Positions 1-8,816 of a stretch of 64,000 bases of DNA are shown here, one piece after another (the stretch's first letter is position 1; each line of letters opens with the position of its first letter). A program made the translations under genes and the position numbers. The notes beneath the pieces were generated by a model. The model saw only the letters and a program-made list of their open reading frames with translations, made no database searches and was not told the origin of the DNA. The stretch is from Streptomyces himalayensis subsp. himalayensis (lineage in GTDB: Bacteria > Actinomycetota > Actinomycetes > Streptomycetales > Streptomycetaceae), in NCBI RefSeq assembly GCF_013778455.1, contig NZ_JACEHE010000003.1, positions 1-64,000 of the forward strand, in the 5' to 3' direction.

Positions 1-142
1 CTCGGCCGGCCCCGACGGCGAGGAAACCTCCCAGGTACTCCCACTCGACGCACACCATCCTGCCGGGACCGTCGAGGTCCGGTTCGAAGCGGTCCGCGCT
101 GCAACCACCATCCGGCTGCGCGACGTGCGCCTGCTGCGCTGA
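1..142 (+). CDS. C-terminal end of an unidentified protein (partial)
   Basis: A frame entering from the left edge stays open from base 2 to the TGA at 140-142, giving 46 residues. It ends in an alternating hydrophobic/charged pattern (VEVRFEAV then TIRLRDVRLL) typical of the last strands of a beta-sandwich domain. This would fit a carbohydrate-active protein, in keeping with the neighbours, but too little is visible to name a family. It converges on the large minus-strand lyase gene. Confidence 0.45.
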   Translation, partial: SAGPDGEETSQVLPLDAHHPAGTVEVRFEAVRAATTIRLRDVRLLR

Positions 143-344
143 CGCGACCGCCACAGCCGTGCACGTGCACGAACGGGCACTGTGCTCGGCTGGGCTCGGT
201 CGGACCTCCGGTGAGGGAGCGCTTTCGCGCGTGCACAGACCTTCGGGCGCAGCCCGTTTGCCGACTCCGGAGTCGACCGCACCGCCGCGCCAAGAGCGAA
301 GGGCCGCCGGCGCCCGGTTCGGCGTCGGCGGCCCGAAGGCTTTC

Positions 345-372
345 GGGGCCGGACCGGTACCGGTCCGGCCCC
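345..372. terminator. Perfect 28-base palindrome, likely bidirectional terminator
   Basis: The 28 bases read the same on both strands (left arm GGGGCCGGACCGGT). They lie just past the stop of the minus-strand lyase gene at 378 and downstream of the plus-strand gene ending at 142. A GC-rich hairpin between two converging genes is the usual Streptomyces arrangement for transcription termination. Bases 143-344 hold no gene I can support. Confidence 0.7.
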
Positions 373-377
373 TTCGT

Positions 378-3300
378 TCACTCGGCGGCTACGAGTGCCG
401 CCACGGCCGCGGCGATCGCGTCGGACGCGGCGTCCACTTCGGCCTGCGTCGGGTTGGCACCGGTCTTGCGCAGGGCCAGGCCGGCTTCACGGGCCTCGGT
501 CAGGTCGGCCCAGGACGCGGCGGTCCAGTCCGCCTCGGACAGACCGCCGGTCTCCTCCAGCAAGAGGTCGAGTCCGGTGACGTCCAACGGAACCCGTACG
601 AACTGAAGCTCGGCCAGGTTCGTGTAGCCGTTCGGCGAGTACAGCCGGAGCGCCTTGTAGCTGACCGGCGCGTTCAAGGAGTACTCGGTCCAGCCGCTGT
701 CGGCAGGCCTGGAGAGCGTCAGGAACGTCTCCCAGGTCGTGCCGCCGTCGTTCGAGCCCTGGACCTGGAAGCCGTTGGCCCGGTTGGCGCTGCCGGGGCG
801 AGGCTGGACCCTCACGGTCGCGACGGCCAGGGTCCTCCCGTCGTGCGGGACGACCCGCACCCAGCCGGTCGCCGTCTTGGTGTCGGTGAAGGTGGACGGG
901 TCGCCGTCGAACATGGCCCAGCCATTGTCGGCCGCGTCGCGCTTGCCGTCCCACGACGCCGAGCTCGCCGTCACCCAGGACCGCTCGATCGGCATGATCG
1001 TCGAGGGCGGGTCCTCGAGCAGGTCCCAGGCCTTGAGCAGTCGCTTGGAGAGGGCATCGCGGTCGGCGCCCTCCTTGGCGGCGGCCGCCTTGACCGCTTC
1101 GAGCTCGCGGGTGAACAGGATCGCCGAAGCGCGCGAGTACCGGGACAGGTCCACCGCTTCGGCCCGTGCGATCACCGCGTCGAGCTCGACCCGGTAGTCG
1201 CCGAAGACGCGCAGCTCGGCGATGTTGATCCGGTTGCCGTTGCTGATCCGCAGGTACCTGAAGCCGCTCTCGTCGAGCGAGTCCAGGTTCTGCCAGTCGA
1301 GTTCGGCCACGGTCGGGTCGGTCAGCCGCGTCCAGTTCTTCAGATCGTCCGAACCTTCCAGGACCTGGTCGACCATGCCGGTGAGGCCGTTGTTGTCCTG
1401 GCGGACCAGGAAGTCGGCGCGGTCGAGCTCGATCGTGCCCCCCTCGCCGAAGTCCCAGATGAGGTCAGACTCGCCGTCGACCGCCGCGACATCGCTGAAG
1501 GTGCCGACGTTTGCGTCAAGCATCCGATCGGCGTGCCCGGACTTGCCCGAATCGGCGTTCCCGTCGGCGTCGACGACGTGCGCGGCCTTGGCGAGGTCGA
1601 CGAGGTTCCGCTCGTCGGAGGCGTAGAGCTGCGTGGCGTCGGTGCTGCCGAGTACGGTCGCGGCGGTCTCACCGTCGTCGGTGGTGTGCCCGATGCTGAT
1701 CGGCACCAGGGCGCCGCCGTCCACGTCGCCCAGTTCGGTCGACGCCGACCAGGTCAGGCCGTCCTCACTGGTGGCCTCGACCGGCTGCCCGCCGATGGTG
1801 ACGTCGACGTCGCTGATCGGGGTCGGGCTGGAGAAGGCCAAGTCGACGGTGTCGCCGGCGGTCACGCGTTCGCGCAGCGCGTCCGGGGACGTGAGCGACA
1901 CGTCGGTGATCGTGCCGGCGACCTCGCTGCGGTCGCCGAAGATCCGGAACTCGCCCAGCGACCAGATGCCCGGGCCGGCCGGGTCGATCGGGATGCCCGG
2001 GTGGTCGACCTGGAGCTTCACGTAGCGGAACTTCTCACCGGCGTGCTTGGCGACGACCGGGATGGTCTCCCAGTCGTTGGTCTCGGAGGTCTCGCGCTCG
2101 GTCAGCAGGCTCCAGGAGATCCCGTCGTTCGAGCCGTACACATTGGTGCCCTGCGAGCGCATCGGGAACGAGAACCGGGCCCGGAAGCCGAACTCCTGGG
2201 CCGTAACCCGGTACTGGGTGCCGAAGTCGAGGACGAAGGACGCCACGCGCAGGTCGCCGGAATGGCTGTTGTTGTCGCCGTCGGCGAGCGCGCGTAGCCC
2301 GGAATCGCTGAGGACGGTGGGCGTGACCGCGCCGGTGTAGTCGAGCGACCCGTCCTTGAGGCGCGGGTTGAGCAGTTCGAGGTCGTCGATCGCGTCGAGC
2401 AGTGCCTCGAAGGCCGCGCGGAATTCGTCGTCGGTGCCGGACTCGGAGGCCTCCTTGGCGTCCTTCCACACGGCCTCGAAGGGCTCGCGGGTCACGGTCG
2501 TGTAGACGGCGTCCTCGTCGGTGCCGTCCGCAATCGCCGCCTCGATCATCTTGGGGCGGTTCCTGGCCACGAACAGTTCGAAGGTGCGCGCGGTGACGGA
2601 CTCGCCGTCATCGGCGACGATCTGGACGTCGTGGCTCCCGCGGTCGTGGTCGGTCGGCGTCCAGGTGAGGGCGCCGGTGGCGCGGTCGAGCGAGGCGCCC
2701 TCGGGAAGGCCGACGGAGGTGTAGGCGACCGATCCGCCCGCGTCGGCCGCGGACAGGTCGAACGAGGACTCCGCGCCCGCCCACAGGTAGTAGCGGTCCC
2801 TGGCCTGTTCGAACTTGGGTGGGGTGAGGTACTTCCCGGCGTCGAACATGACCGCGTCGAGGTCGACCGTGGCACCGTTGCCGCTCACGCGGTAGAAGTG
2901 CGCGTGCGGCCCGGTCGCGGGGTAGGTGATGTACCGCCACTCGCCTTGTGTGTCGGGCAGTTCGATCCTGGCTATGGTCCCGGGCAAGGTCTCGTCGGGG
3001 TTCAGCGGGGAGGGCTGCTCCTTGTCGAGCACCTCCAGGGTGGCCGGGCCGTCGGTGCGCACCAGCACCCCCATCTGGCTTCCCCCTGGGTACATCAGGC
3101 GGCTGACCACGCTGGTCGTGCCGTCCTCATCCGCCTTCGCGCGGGCGAATCTGCGGGCGTCCTCGGTCACGATCTCGGTGCCGTCGTCGAGCGGGCGGGC
3201 ATAGCGTCCGAAGGTGACCTCGGTGTCCTTCACCGGGGTCGGCTCGGTGCCGGCCAGTTCGGGCGGGAACGCCACCCAGTACTCGACGCTCCTGTCGCCG

Positions 3301-4652
3301 GGGGCCCAGAAGTTCTGGGTGCCGGTCCCGTAGCGGAAGAACGGGCCGTCCATGCGCCGGTGCAACTCGGCCAGGTACGGGGCCTCGGCCTCGACGTCGA
3401 CGCCCTCGGCGTAGGTGTACTGGTGGTACAGCTCCGAGAGCGGGTTGAAGATCCGGCCGCGGTAGGCCTGGGAGATGGTGCCGCCCGTCTCGCGTTCGTC
3501 GATCCAGGGCGTCCACGCGCCCATCATGAACCGGTAGAAGGCATCGGCGCCGTGCAGCAGCCGGTTCCCGAGGAACCGGTAGGAACTCACCGCGTCGTCC
3601 GCGGTCGAGACGGTGCCGTCGACCGGGTCGACCTTGGTGCCCTGGACGTCGAGGAAGCGGGCCAGGGCGGCGAAGTTGTCGATGTTGGCCTCGGCATGGG
3701 CCTGGTCGCGGCCCATCTCCCGGACCTGCGTGAACTCATAGCCATACGGGTTCAGCCCATGGTCGGCGGGGATCTTCTGGAACTGCACACCCAGCGCGCC
3801 GTTGTCGTACCCGTCGTAGGTGGAGTTCTTGGTGAACCACTCGACGCCCTTGGCATAGCCCTTGACGTCGTCGGCGTAGATCGCGGTGGCGATGCGGCCG
3901 TAGAGGCCGAAGTTGTGCTGGTTCATCCACTTCTTGTTGGAGAAGTTGAAGACGTTGACGATCGGCTCGGCGAAGTTCGTCAGCAGCTTCTCGTCGTCCC
4001 CGGCGTCCCAGGTCACGTCGTATCCGCCGTACCTGCCCGGGGTGTCGTCCGGAACCGGGTCGGTGGCGCGGATGATCTCGGCGGCCATGAGGAACTGCGA
4101 GAGCGGCTTGCCGGTGTGGATGTGCGCGTCGGGGAAATAGGCGTAGCCGTCGGGGTTCATGTTCGACCAGGTACGCAGGCCCATGATGGCGTTCCTGCGA
4201 TACGCCTCGTCACCGGTGTTGACCCACAGCAGCGCCTGGGTGAGCACGCCGAACGAGTCGCGGGTCATCCGGCCGCGCATGCCGCCCTGGGTGAAGGTGT
4301 TCGTCACGGGGACGTCGGGCTTGCCCCGGACCATGTTGTCCACGGTGTAGCTCGTCCCTGCCCACGGCCGGACCTGGGTCGTCGCGTCGAAGTAGGAGGC
4401 CCACGGCTCGGTGCCGGAGCGGACCATTTCCTGGGCGTTGCGTAGGTTCTTGGCCGACAGGCCGACGCCGGGGTGGACGAACCCGGCGTCGCTGACGGTC
4501 TCGTGGATCTCGACGAGGTGGTCGGTGAGCAGGTCCTCGTAGCCGTCGGCCTGTGCGGGCGCCGCAGCCACCACGGCAAGTCCCACGGCCAGCGCCAGTG
4601 TTGTGCCTATCGCGGTGATCCGCGATCTCGCGCGTTCCATGACGCGTTTCAT
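378..4652 (-). CDS. Secreted alginate-lyase-like multidomain protein
   Basis: This 1,424-residue protein starts at ATG 4652, where AAAGG precedes the codon and a signal peptide follows at once (charged start, then hydrophobic stretch ending AQA). The open frame extends about 110 codons upstream, but without a signal or ribosome site. Residues about 50-480 resemble the alpha/alpha-toroid alginate/heparin lyase superfamily (PDAHIHTGKP near 170, QHNFGLYGR near 245). Then come a putative-Ig segment near 617-697, three coagulation-factor 5/8 type C (discoidin) modules near 770-905, 1020-1150 and 1225-1357, and a FIVAR-like C-terminal repeat. The modules suggest binding to a complex glycan. The substrate is not evident; alginate, another polyuronate or a host-type glycan are possible. 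Confidence 0.75.
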   Translation of the reverse strand: MKRVMERARSRITAIGTTLALAVGLAVVAAAPAQADGYEDLLTDHLVEIHETVSDAGFVHPGVGLSAKNLRNAQEMVRSGTEPWASYFDATTQVRPWAGTSYTVDNMVRGKPDVPVTNTFTQGGMRGRMTRDSFGVLTQALLWVNTGDEAYRRNAIMGLRTWSNMNPDGYAYFPDAHIHTGKPLSQFLMAAEIIRATDPVPDDTPGRYGGYDVTWDAGDDEKLLTNFAEPIVNVFNFSNKKWMNQHNFGLYGRIATAIYADDVKGYAKGVEWFTKNSTYDGYDNGALGVQFQKIPADHGLNPYGYEFTQVREMGRDQAHAEANIDNFAALARFLDVQGTKVDPVDGTVSTADDAVSSYRFLGNRLLHGADAFYRFMMGAWTPWIDERETGGTISQAYRGRIFNPLSELYHQYTYAEGVDVEAEAPYLAELHRRMDGPFFRYGTGTQNFWAPGDRSVEYWVAFPPELAGTEPTPVKDTEVTFGRYARPLDDGTEIVTEDARRFARAKADEDGTTSVVSRLMYPGGSQMGVLVRTDGPATLEVLDKEQPSPLNPDETLPGTIARIELPDTQGEWRYITYPATGPHAHFYRVSGNGATVDLDAVMFDAGKYLTPPKFEQARDRYYLWAGAESSFDLSAADAGGSVAYTSVGLPEGASLDRATGALTWTPTDHDRGSHDVQIVADDGESVTARTFELFVARNRPKMIEAAIADGTDEDAVYTTVTREPFEAVWKDAKEASESGTDDEFRAAFEALLDAIDDLELLNPRLKDGSLDYTGAVTPTVLSDSGLRALADGDNNSHSGDLRVASFVLDFGTQYRVTAQEFGFRARFSFPMRSQGTNVYGSNDGISWSLLTERETSETNDWETIPVVAKHAGEKFRYVKLQVDHPGIPIDPAGPGIWSLGEFRIFGDRSEVAGTITDVSLTSPDALRERVTAGDTVDLAFSSPTPISDVDVTIGGQPVEATSEDGLTWSASTELGDVDGGALVPISIGHTTDDGETAATVLGSTDATQLYASDERNLVDLAKAAHVVDADGNADSGKSGHADRMLDANVGTFSDVAAVDGESDLIWDFGEGGTIELDRADFLVRQDNNGLTGMVDQVLEGSDDLKNWTRLTDPTVAELDWQNLDSLDESGFRYLRISNGNRINIAELRVFGDYRVELDAVIARAEAVDLSRYSRASAILFTRELEAVKAAAAKEGADRDALSKRLLKAWDLLEDPPSTIMPIERSWVTASSASWDGKRDAADNGWAMFDGDPSTFTDTKTATGWVRVVPHDGRTLAVATVRVQPRPGSANRANGFQVQGSNDGGTTWETFLTLSRPADSGWTEYSLNAPVSYKALRLYSPNGYTNLAELQFVRVPLDVTGLDLLLEETGGLSEADWTAASWADLTEAREAGLALRKTGANPTQAEVDAASDAIAAAVAALVAAE

Positions 4653-4902
4653 TGCAGAACCTTTCTGGGGCCGTGCCGCGCGGTGCGCGGCACGGCGTCG
4701 GGGGTTTTGGATGTCGCTGTCCATCACCTGACAACCGTTGGGGTCCAGCCGGAGCACCGCGGGGTCAACGTGCCGTAGGGCAGCAAATTTGGTGGTCAGC
4801 GACGTGTGATGTCTTCTGTCGACTCGCCGCGGCAAACCGCGGACATGGCTCCCGGAGGCATAGAAACCGGTCTCTTCAGAAGCTAGATCCACCTGTACAG
4901 CC

Positions 4903-4915
4903 CGACAAGATGTCG
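4903..4915. promoter_or_regulatory. Inverted repeat upstream of the lyase gene
   Basis: CGACA-AGA-TGTCG is a 13-base inverted repeat about 250 bases upstream of the lyase start. Its size fits a GntR- or LacI-type operator, but no regulator can be assigned. Apart from this and the relic below, the gap 4653-5450 holds no intact gene. Confidence 0.3.
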
Positions 4916-5050
4916 TGCACGAAAATCTGCCGTACCGCCCAGTTCGCAAGCCAATTCGGACCACCGAGGGCTGACAAACGGCGACCACCCAGTGGGAACC
5001 GGTTGCCGTAAGAGACGTGAACCGGCGTCAGACGCCGCACTGAGGGCTGC

Positions 5051-5254
5051 TCAGGTGCGTCGCCGGCGGATGACGATGTGCGTGCCCAGCGCCAGGTGCT
5101 GACCCTCGGGCAGTTCGTCGCGGTGCAGCGCGATTCCAGAGGCGCGATGCGCGCGTACGTATCCAGGCTCCGCCGTCGTCCTGCGGAAGCGGCGTGAGGG
5201 CAGAGCGGAGAAGAAGCGCACCGCCAACCCAACGGGGCCTCGTCCGTACGCTCC
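5051..5254 (-). pseudogene. Possible 3' remnant of an unknown gene
   Basis: A minus-strand frame open between in-frame stops at 5255-5257 and 5051-5053 encodes 67 residues ending with a protein-like stretch (GIALHRDELPEGQHLALG, then THIVIRRRR). It has no plausible start and no ribosome site. I read it as the C-terminal end of a lost gene, because its composition is better than that of the overlapping frames. The family is not recognised, and it could still be a chance open frame. Confidence 0.25.
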
Positions 5255-5272
5255 TCAAGGCCTGGAGTTTCA

Positions 5273-5303
5273 GGCTTGTGTGCCCCAACTCTGGACACAA
5301 GCC
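5273..5303. repeat. 9-bp inverted repeat (hairpin)
   Basis: GGCTTGTGT and ACACAAGCC flank a 13-base loop. The hairpin lies about 150 bases upstream of the GH43 start and just beyond the 5051-5254 remnant. It may be a terminator left from a lost gene, or an operator. Confidence 0.35.
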
Positions 5304-5328
5304 CCCTCGTTACCCACTAATCCATCCC

Positions 5329-5395
5329 ATGTCGCTTCCACGTGGCGACATACGGTCCACCGCGGGTGCACTCTCCGGTGGGATTTGCCATGGCA
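5329..5395 (+). promoter_or_regulatory. Candidate operators for the GH43 gene
   Basis: Two dyads precede the GH43 start by 55-120 bases: ATGTCGC...GCGACAT (5329-5351, nine-base spacer) and the perfect palindrome TGCCATGGCA (5386-5395). Their position is suited to sugar-responsive repression, but neither matches an operator I can name. Confidence 0.3.
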
Positions 5396-5450
5396 TCATC
5401 AACCCCTGCAAGATCGGCAAGCCCCCGGCATTCTGAAGGGATCACACCCT

Positions 5451-6974
5451 GTGCGGACGTACGACAACCCCGTGATTCGCGGGTTCCACCCCGACCCCAG
5501 CGTGTGCCGAGTCGGTGACGACTACTACCTGGTGTGCTCAAGCTTCGAGTACTTCCCCGGCGTGCCGATCTTCCACAGCAAGGACCTGGTGCACTGGCGG
5601 CAGATAGGCAACGTGCTCGACCGCCCCGGGCAACTGCCGCTGCCGTTGCCCGGCTCCATGGCCTCACGCGGCCTCTACGCCCCCACGATCCGCCACCACG
5701 ACGGCCGCTTCTGGATCATCAATACCAACGTCAGCGGCGGCGGCAACTACATCGTGACCGCCGAACGGCCCGAGGGCCCGTGGTCGGACCCGGTATGGAT
5801 CGACCTGCCCGGGATCGACCCGGACCTGGCATGGGAGGAGGACGGCACCTGCTGGTGTGCCTTCACCGTACCCGGCATCCACATCGCCCGGATCGACCCG
5901 GTCAAGGGCGAGGTACTGGAGGGGCCTTTCCCCACCTGGTCGGGCACCGGCCTCAAGTGGCCCGAGGCCCCGCACCTGTACCGCATCGGCGACTGGTGGT
6001 ACCTGCTGATCGCCGAGGGCGGCACCGAACGCGGCCATGCCGTGTCCATCGCCCGCGCACGCTCGCCGCGCGGTCCCTGGGAAGGCGCACCCGCCAACCC
6101 CGTGCTGTCCCACAGCGGAACCGACCGGCCCATCCAGAGCACCGGCCACGCCGACCTGGTCACGGCGCCCGACGGCAGCTGGTGGATGGTGCTGCTCGGC
6201 ACCCGACCCCGCGGCTACTCCCCCAACTTCCAGGTGCTCGGCCGCGAAACCTTCCTCACTCCCGTGGAATGGGACGAGAACGGCTGGCCCGTCGTCGCGC
6301 CTGTGCCCGAGCGCCACCCGGCGCCCGCCGGCGCCTGGCATCCCTTCCCGGCCCTGCCCGCTCGCGACGACTTCGACGCGCCTACGCTCGCGCCCCACTG
6401 GATCTCGCCCTACGCCCGCCCCGACGGCTCCTGGTCGCTGACCGAGCGCGCGGGCTGGCTCACCCTCACCGCCACCGGCCCCACCCTCGACCGCCCCGGC
6501 TACACCTTCGTCGGCCACCGTCAGCAGCACCACGACTGCCGTGCCGCTGCCCTGCTCGACCCGGGCACCGGGCGGGGCGGTCTGAGCGTACGCATGGATG
6601 AGGCCCACCACTACGACCTGGAGGCCGGTGACCGAGAAGTCAGTGTCATCGCACGCATCGGCCCGCTGCGCCAGACCGTGGCCCGCCGCCCGGTGCCGCC
6701 CGGCCCGCTCGCCCTCGCCGTGACGGTCCGTACCACCGACATCGTGTCCCCGTCCCCCGAATTCCCCGGCATCGAGCCCACCGGTCCCGACACCATCGCC
6801 TTCTGGCTCGGCGACCCCGACGCCCCGGGCGCGGAGCCGCTCGTCGAACTGGAGGGGCGTTACCTGTCCACCGAGGTCGCCACCGGCTTCACCGGGCGCG
6901 TCATCGGCATGTACGCAACCGACGGCACCGTCGCATTCGACTGGTTCCACTACGAACCGGCGCCCTCCGCCTGA
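5451..6974 (+). CDS. GH43 beta-xylosidase/alpha-L-arabinofuranosidase
   Basis: This 507-residue protein has no signal peptide and so probably acts in the cytoplasm on imported xylo- or arabino-oligosaccharides. The N-terminal half is a GH43 five-bladed propeller: NPVIRGFHPDPS holds the general base Asp, PGIDPDL the pKa-modulating Asp, and PEAPHLY near 171 the catalytic acid. The C-terminal about 190 residues form the beta-sandwich seen in XynB/XylB-type enzymes. I chose GTG 5451 because GAAGGG lies 10 bases upstream and the NPVI motif begins four residues in; the frame upstream has no protein character. A close paralogue lies at 25604-27115. Substrate specificity within GH43 cannot be read by eye. 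Confidence 0.85.
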   Translation: MRTYDNPVIRGFHPDPSVCRVGDDYYLVCSSFEYFPGVPIFHSKDLVHWRQIGNVLDRPGQLPLPLPGSMASRGLYAPTIRHHDGRFWIINTNVSGGGNYIVTAERPEGPWSDPVWIDLPGIDPDLAWEEDGTCWCAFTVPGIHIARIDPVKGEVLEGPFPTWSGTGLKWPEAPHLYRIGDWWYLLIAEGGTERGHAVSIARARSPRGPWEGAPANPVLSHSGTDRPIQSTGHADLVTAPDGSWWMVLLGTRPRGYSPNFQVLGRETFLTPVEWDENGWPVVAPVPERHPAPAGAWHPFPALPARDDFDAPTLAPHWISPYARPDGSWSLTERAGWLTLTATGPTLDRPGYTFVGHRQQHHDCRAAALLDPGTGRGGLSVRMDEAHHYDLEAGDREVSVIARIGPLRQTVARRPVPPGPLALAVTVRTTDIVSPSPEFPGIEPTGPDTIAFWLGDPDAPGAEPLVELEGRYLSTEVATGFTGRVIGMYATDGTVAFDWFHYEPAPSA

Positions 6975-7053
6975 TGCACCGGACGCCGGGGCGGCGTGGA
7001 CGGTCGCGCTGAGCACGGCGTCGATGGGGGAACGAGGACCTGGCGGGCGCCCG

Positions 7054-7776
7054 TCACTTCGGCGTTGTGGTCCCGAAGGGGAGGGCCTCGCCTGACCGCA
7101 GGTGTTCCCTCAGCCACTGCTCGGTGTTGCTCACGTGCAGGAGGGCGGCGGCCTGGCTGAGGGCGGCGTCACGGGTGGACAGCGCGTTGAAGATCGCCTC
7201 GTGCTCGGCGAGAGTGCGGCCCGCGGCCTTGTCGTCGACCAGACCGCGCCAGATGCGGGCGCGCAGGGTGCGGCCGGAGATCCCTTCCAGGAGGGTGAGG
7301 AGGCTCTCGTTGCCCGTGGCCGAGACGACGGCGCGGTGGAAGGCGGCGTCGTGGGCGTTGAGCTGTCCGACGTCGTCGCGGGCCTCGCGCATGGCGTCCA
7401 GGTGCCGCTTCACCTCGGCCAGTTGGGCGTCGGAGATCCGGGTCGCGGCCAGCGCCGTGGCGACCGGTTCCAGGAGCCGCCGTACCTCCATGAGGTCCTG
7501 CAGGGCGACCGAGTCGCCCTGCAGCAGTTCCACCGCGCCGCCGAGACCCTCCAGCAGCAGGCTCGGCTGGAGGCTGGTCACATACGTGCCGTCGCCCCGC
7601 CGGACCTCCAGGACCCGCGCGACGGCCAGCGCCTTGACCGCTTCCCGGGCGAGGTTGCGGGACAGGCCCAGCTGCGCGGCCAGGTCCGGCTCCGGTGGGA
7701 GCTTCGAGCCCGGAGGCAGCGCACCGGTCCGGATCAGCTCACGGATCCGCTCGATGGCCTTGTCCGTCAGAGACAC
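7054..7776 (-). CDS. FadR-subfamily GntR regulator of the fucose operon
   Basis: This 240-residue regulator has an N-terminal winged helix (LPPGSKLPPEPDLAAQLGLS, with NLAREAVKAL as recognition region) and a C-terminal all-helical FCD ligand domain, whose FHRAVVSATGN segment carries the usual metal-binding His. The GTG start at 7776 is preceded by GGGAGGG. It is the last gene of the nine-gene minus-strand operon, three bases after the aldo/keto reductase stop, so it probably autoregulates the operon in response to a sugar acid such as L-fuconate or a keto-deoxy acid. It converges with the GH43 gene; a small hairpin near 6984-6998 lies between them. Confidence 0.85.
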   Translation of the reverse strand: MSLTDKAIERIRELIRTGALPPGSKLPPEPDLAAQLGLSRNLAREAVKALAVARVLEVRRGDGTYVTSLQPSLLLEGLGGAVELLQGDSVALQDLMEVRRLLEPVATALAATRISDAQLAEVKRHLDAMREARDDVGQLNAHDAAFHRAVVSATGNESLLTLLEGISGRTLRARIWRGLVDDKAAGRTLAEHEAIFNALSTRDAALSQAAALLHVSNTEQWLREHLRSGEALPFGTTTPK

Positions 7777-7779
7777 CGC

Positions 7780-8778
7780 TCATCCCTCCCCCACCGTGCC
7801 CGTGAGCACGTCCGACCTGATCAGCCCCTGAGTGCGGAGATCGTCCCAGAGGCCGTCCGGGACTTGCTGATCATGGAGTTCCACGTTTCGTCCGACCTGT
7901 TCCGCAGTCCGCATGCCGAGGGTGACGTTGATGATACTGGGATGCGTGTACGGGAAGGCGATCGCGGCGGCGGGCAGAGTGGTCCCGTGCGCCGCACAGA
8001 CCTCGGCGATCGCCCGAGCCCGGGCGACCAGAGCCGGCGGGGCGTCCTGGTAGTCGTACCTCATGCCCTCGGTGGGCCGGTCACGGGAGAGCAGTCCCGA
8101 GTTGAAGACACCCACCGCCACCACGCTCTTGCCCAGGTCCCGCGCGGCGGGCAGGACGTCGTCCAGCGCCGACTGGTCCAGGAGCGTGTAGCGCCCGGCC
8201 AGCATCACCACGTCGGCGGCGGTCTCGCGCAGGAAGCGGGCGAGCATCGCCGACTGGTTCATGCCGGCGCCGATCGCGCCGATCACGCCCTGGTCACGCA
8301 ACTCCGCGAGCGTGGGCATGGCCTCCTCGGCCGCCTGCCGCCAGTGATCGTCCGGATCGTGCAGGTAGACGATGTCCAGCCGGTCCAGGCCGGTGCGCTC
8401 CAGCGTGTCCTCAATGGAGCGGAGCACGCCGTCCCGGCTGAAGTCCCACTGCCGGCGCAGGTCGTCCCGTACGACGAAGCCCCAGGTGTCGACGCCGCGT
8501 GGCTCCTCGTTGGGCACCAGCAACCTGCCCACCTTGGAGGAGATGACGTACTCGTCACGCGGGCGGTCTCGCAGGGCGGCGCCCAGGCGGCGCTCGGAGA
8601 GGCCGAGGCCGTAGTGCGGTGCGGTGTCGAAATACCGAAGGCCGGCCTCCCAGGCCGCATCGACGGCGGCTGTCGCGTCGTCGACCGGGATGACGCGGTA
8701 GAGGTTGCCGATCACGGACGCCCCGAAGCCGAGCTCGGTGAGAGAGACGGGCGTGTTCTGGATCTTCCGCTGGTGCAA
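7780..8778 (-). CDS. Aldo/keto reductase, probable L-fucose dehydrogenase
   Basis: This 332-residue TIM-barrel oxidoreductase has the AKR residues in order: Asp and Tyr in DTAPHYGLG, Lys in SSKVG and His in YLHDPD. It resembles the family of NADP-dependent L-fucose/D-threo-aldose dehydrogenases, which oxidise L-fucose to L-fuconolactone, the first step of the pathway encoded upstream. The start is taken as TTG 8778 because a full AGGAGGA sits four bases before it and the reading frame upstream lies inside the kinase gene in another phase. A 38-base gap separates it from the kinase. Confidence 0.8.
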   Translation of the reverse strand: MHQRKIQNTPVSLTELGFGASVIGNLYRVIPVDDATAAVDAAWEAGLRYFDTAPHYGLGLSERRLGAALRDRPRDEYVISSKVGRLLVPNEEPRGVDTWGFVVRDDLRRQWDFSRDGVLRSIEDTLERTGLDRLDIVYLHDPDDHWRQAAEEAMPTLAELRDQGVIGAIGAGMNQSAMLARFLRETAADVVMLAGRYTLLDQSALDDVLPAARDLGKSVVAVGVFNSGLLSRDRPTEGMRYDYQDAPPALVARARAIAEVCAAHGTTLPAAAIAFPYTHPSIINVTLGMRTAEQVGRNVELHDQQVPDGLWDDLRTQGLIRSDVLTGTVGEG

Positions 8779-8816
8779 GGCGTCCTCCTGGGATAGGTGC
8801 GATGGGCGTCGGTCGG

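Noticed and set aside
159..2297. Long plus-strand open frame (712 codons) opposite the lyase gene
   Set aside because: It is antisense to a gene with clear domains, rich in Arg, Gly and Val, has no ribosome site, and is the kind of open frame that GC-biased third positions create on the opposite strand.
2631..4445. 604-codon plus-strand frame opposite the lyase catalytic domain
   Set aside because: Antisense shadow without family similarity.
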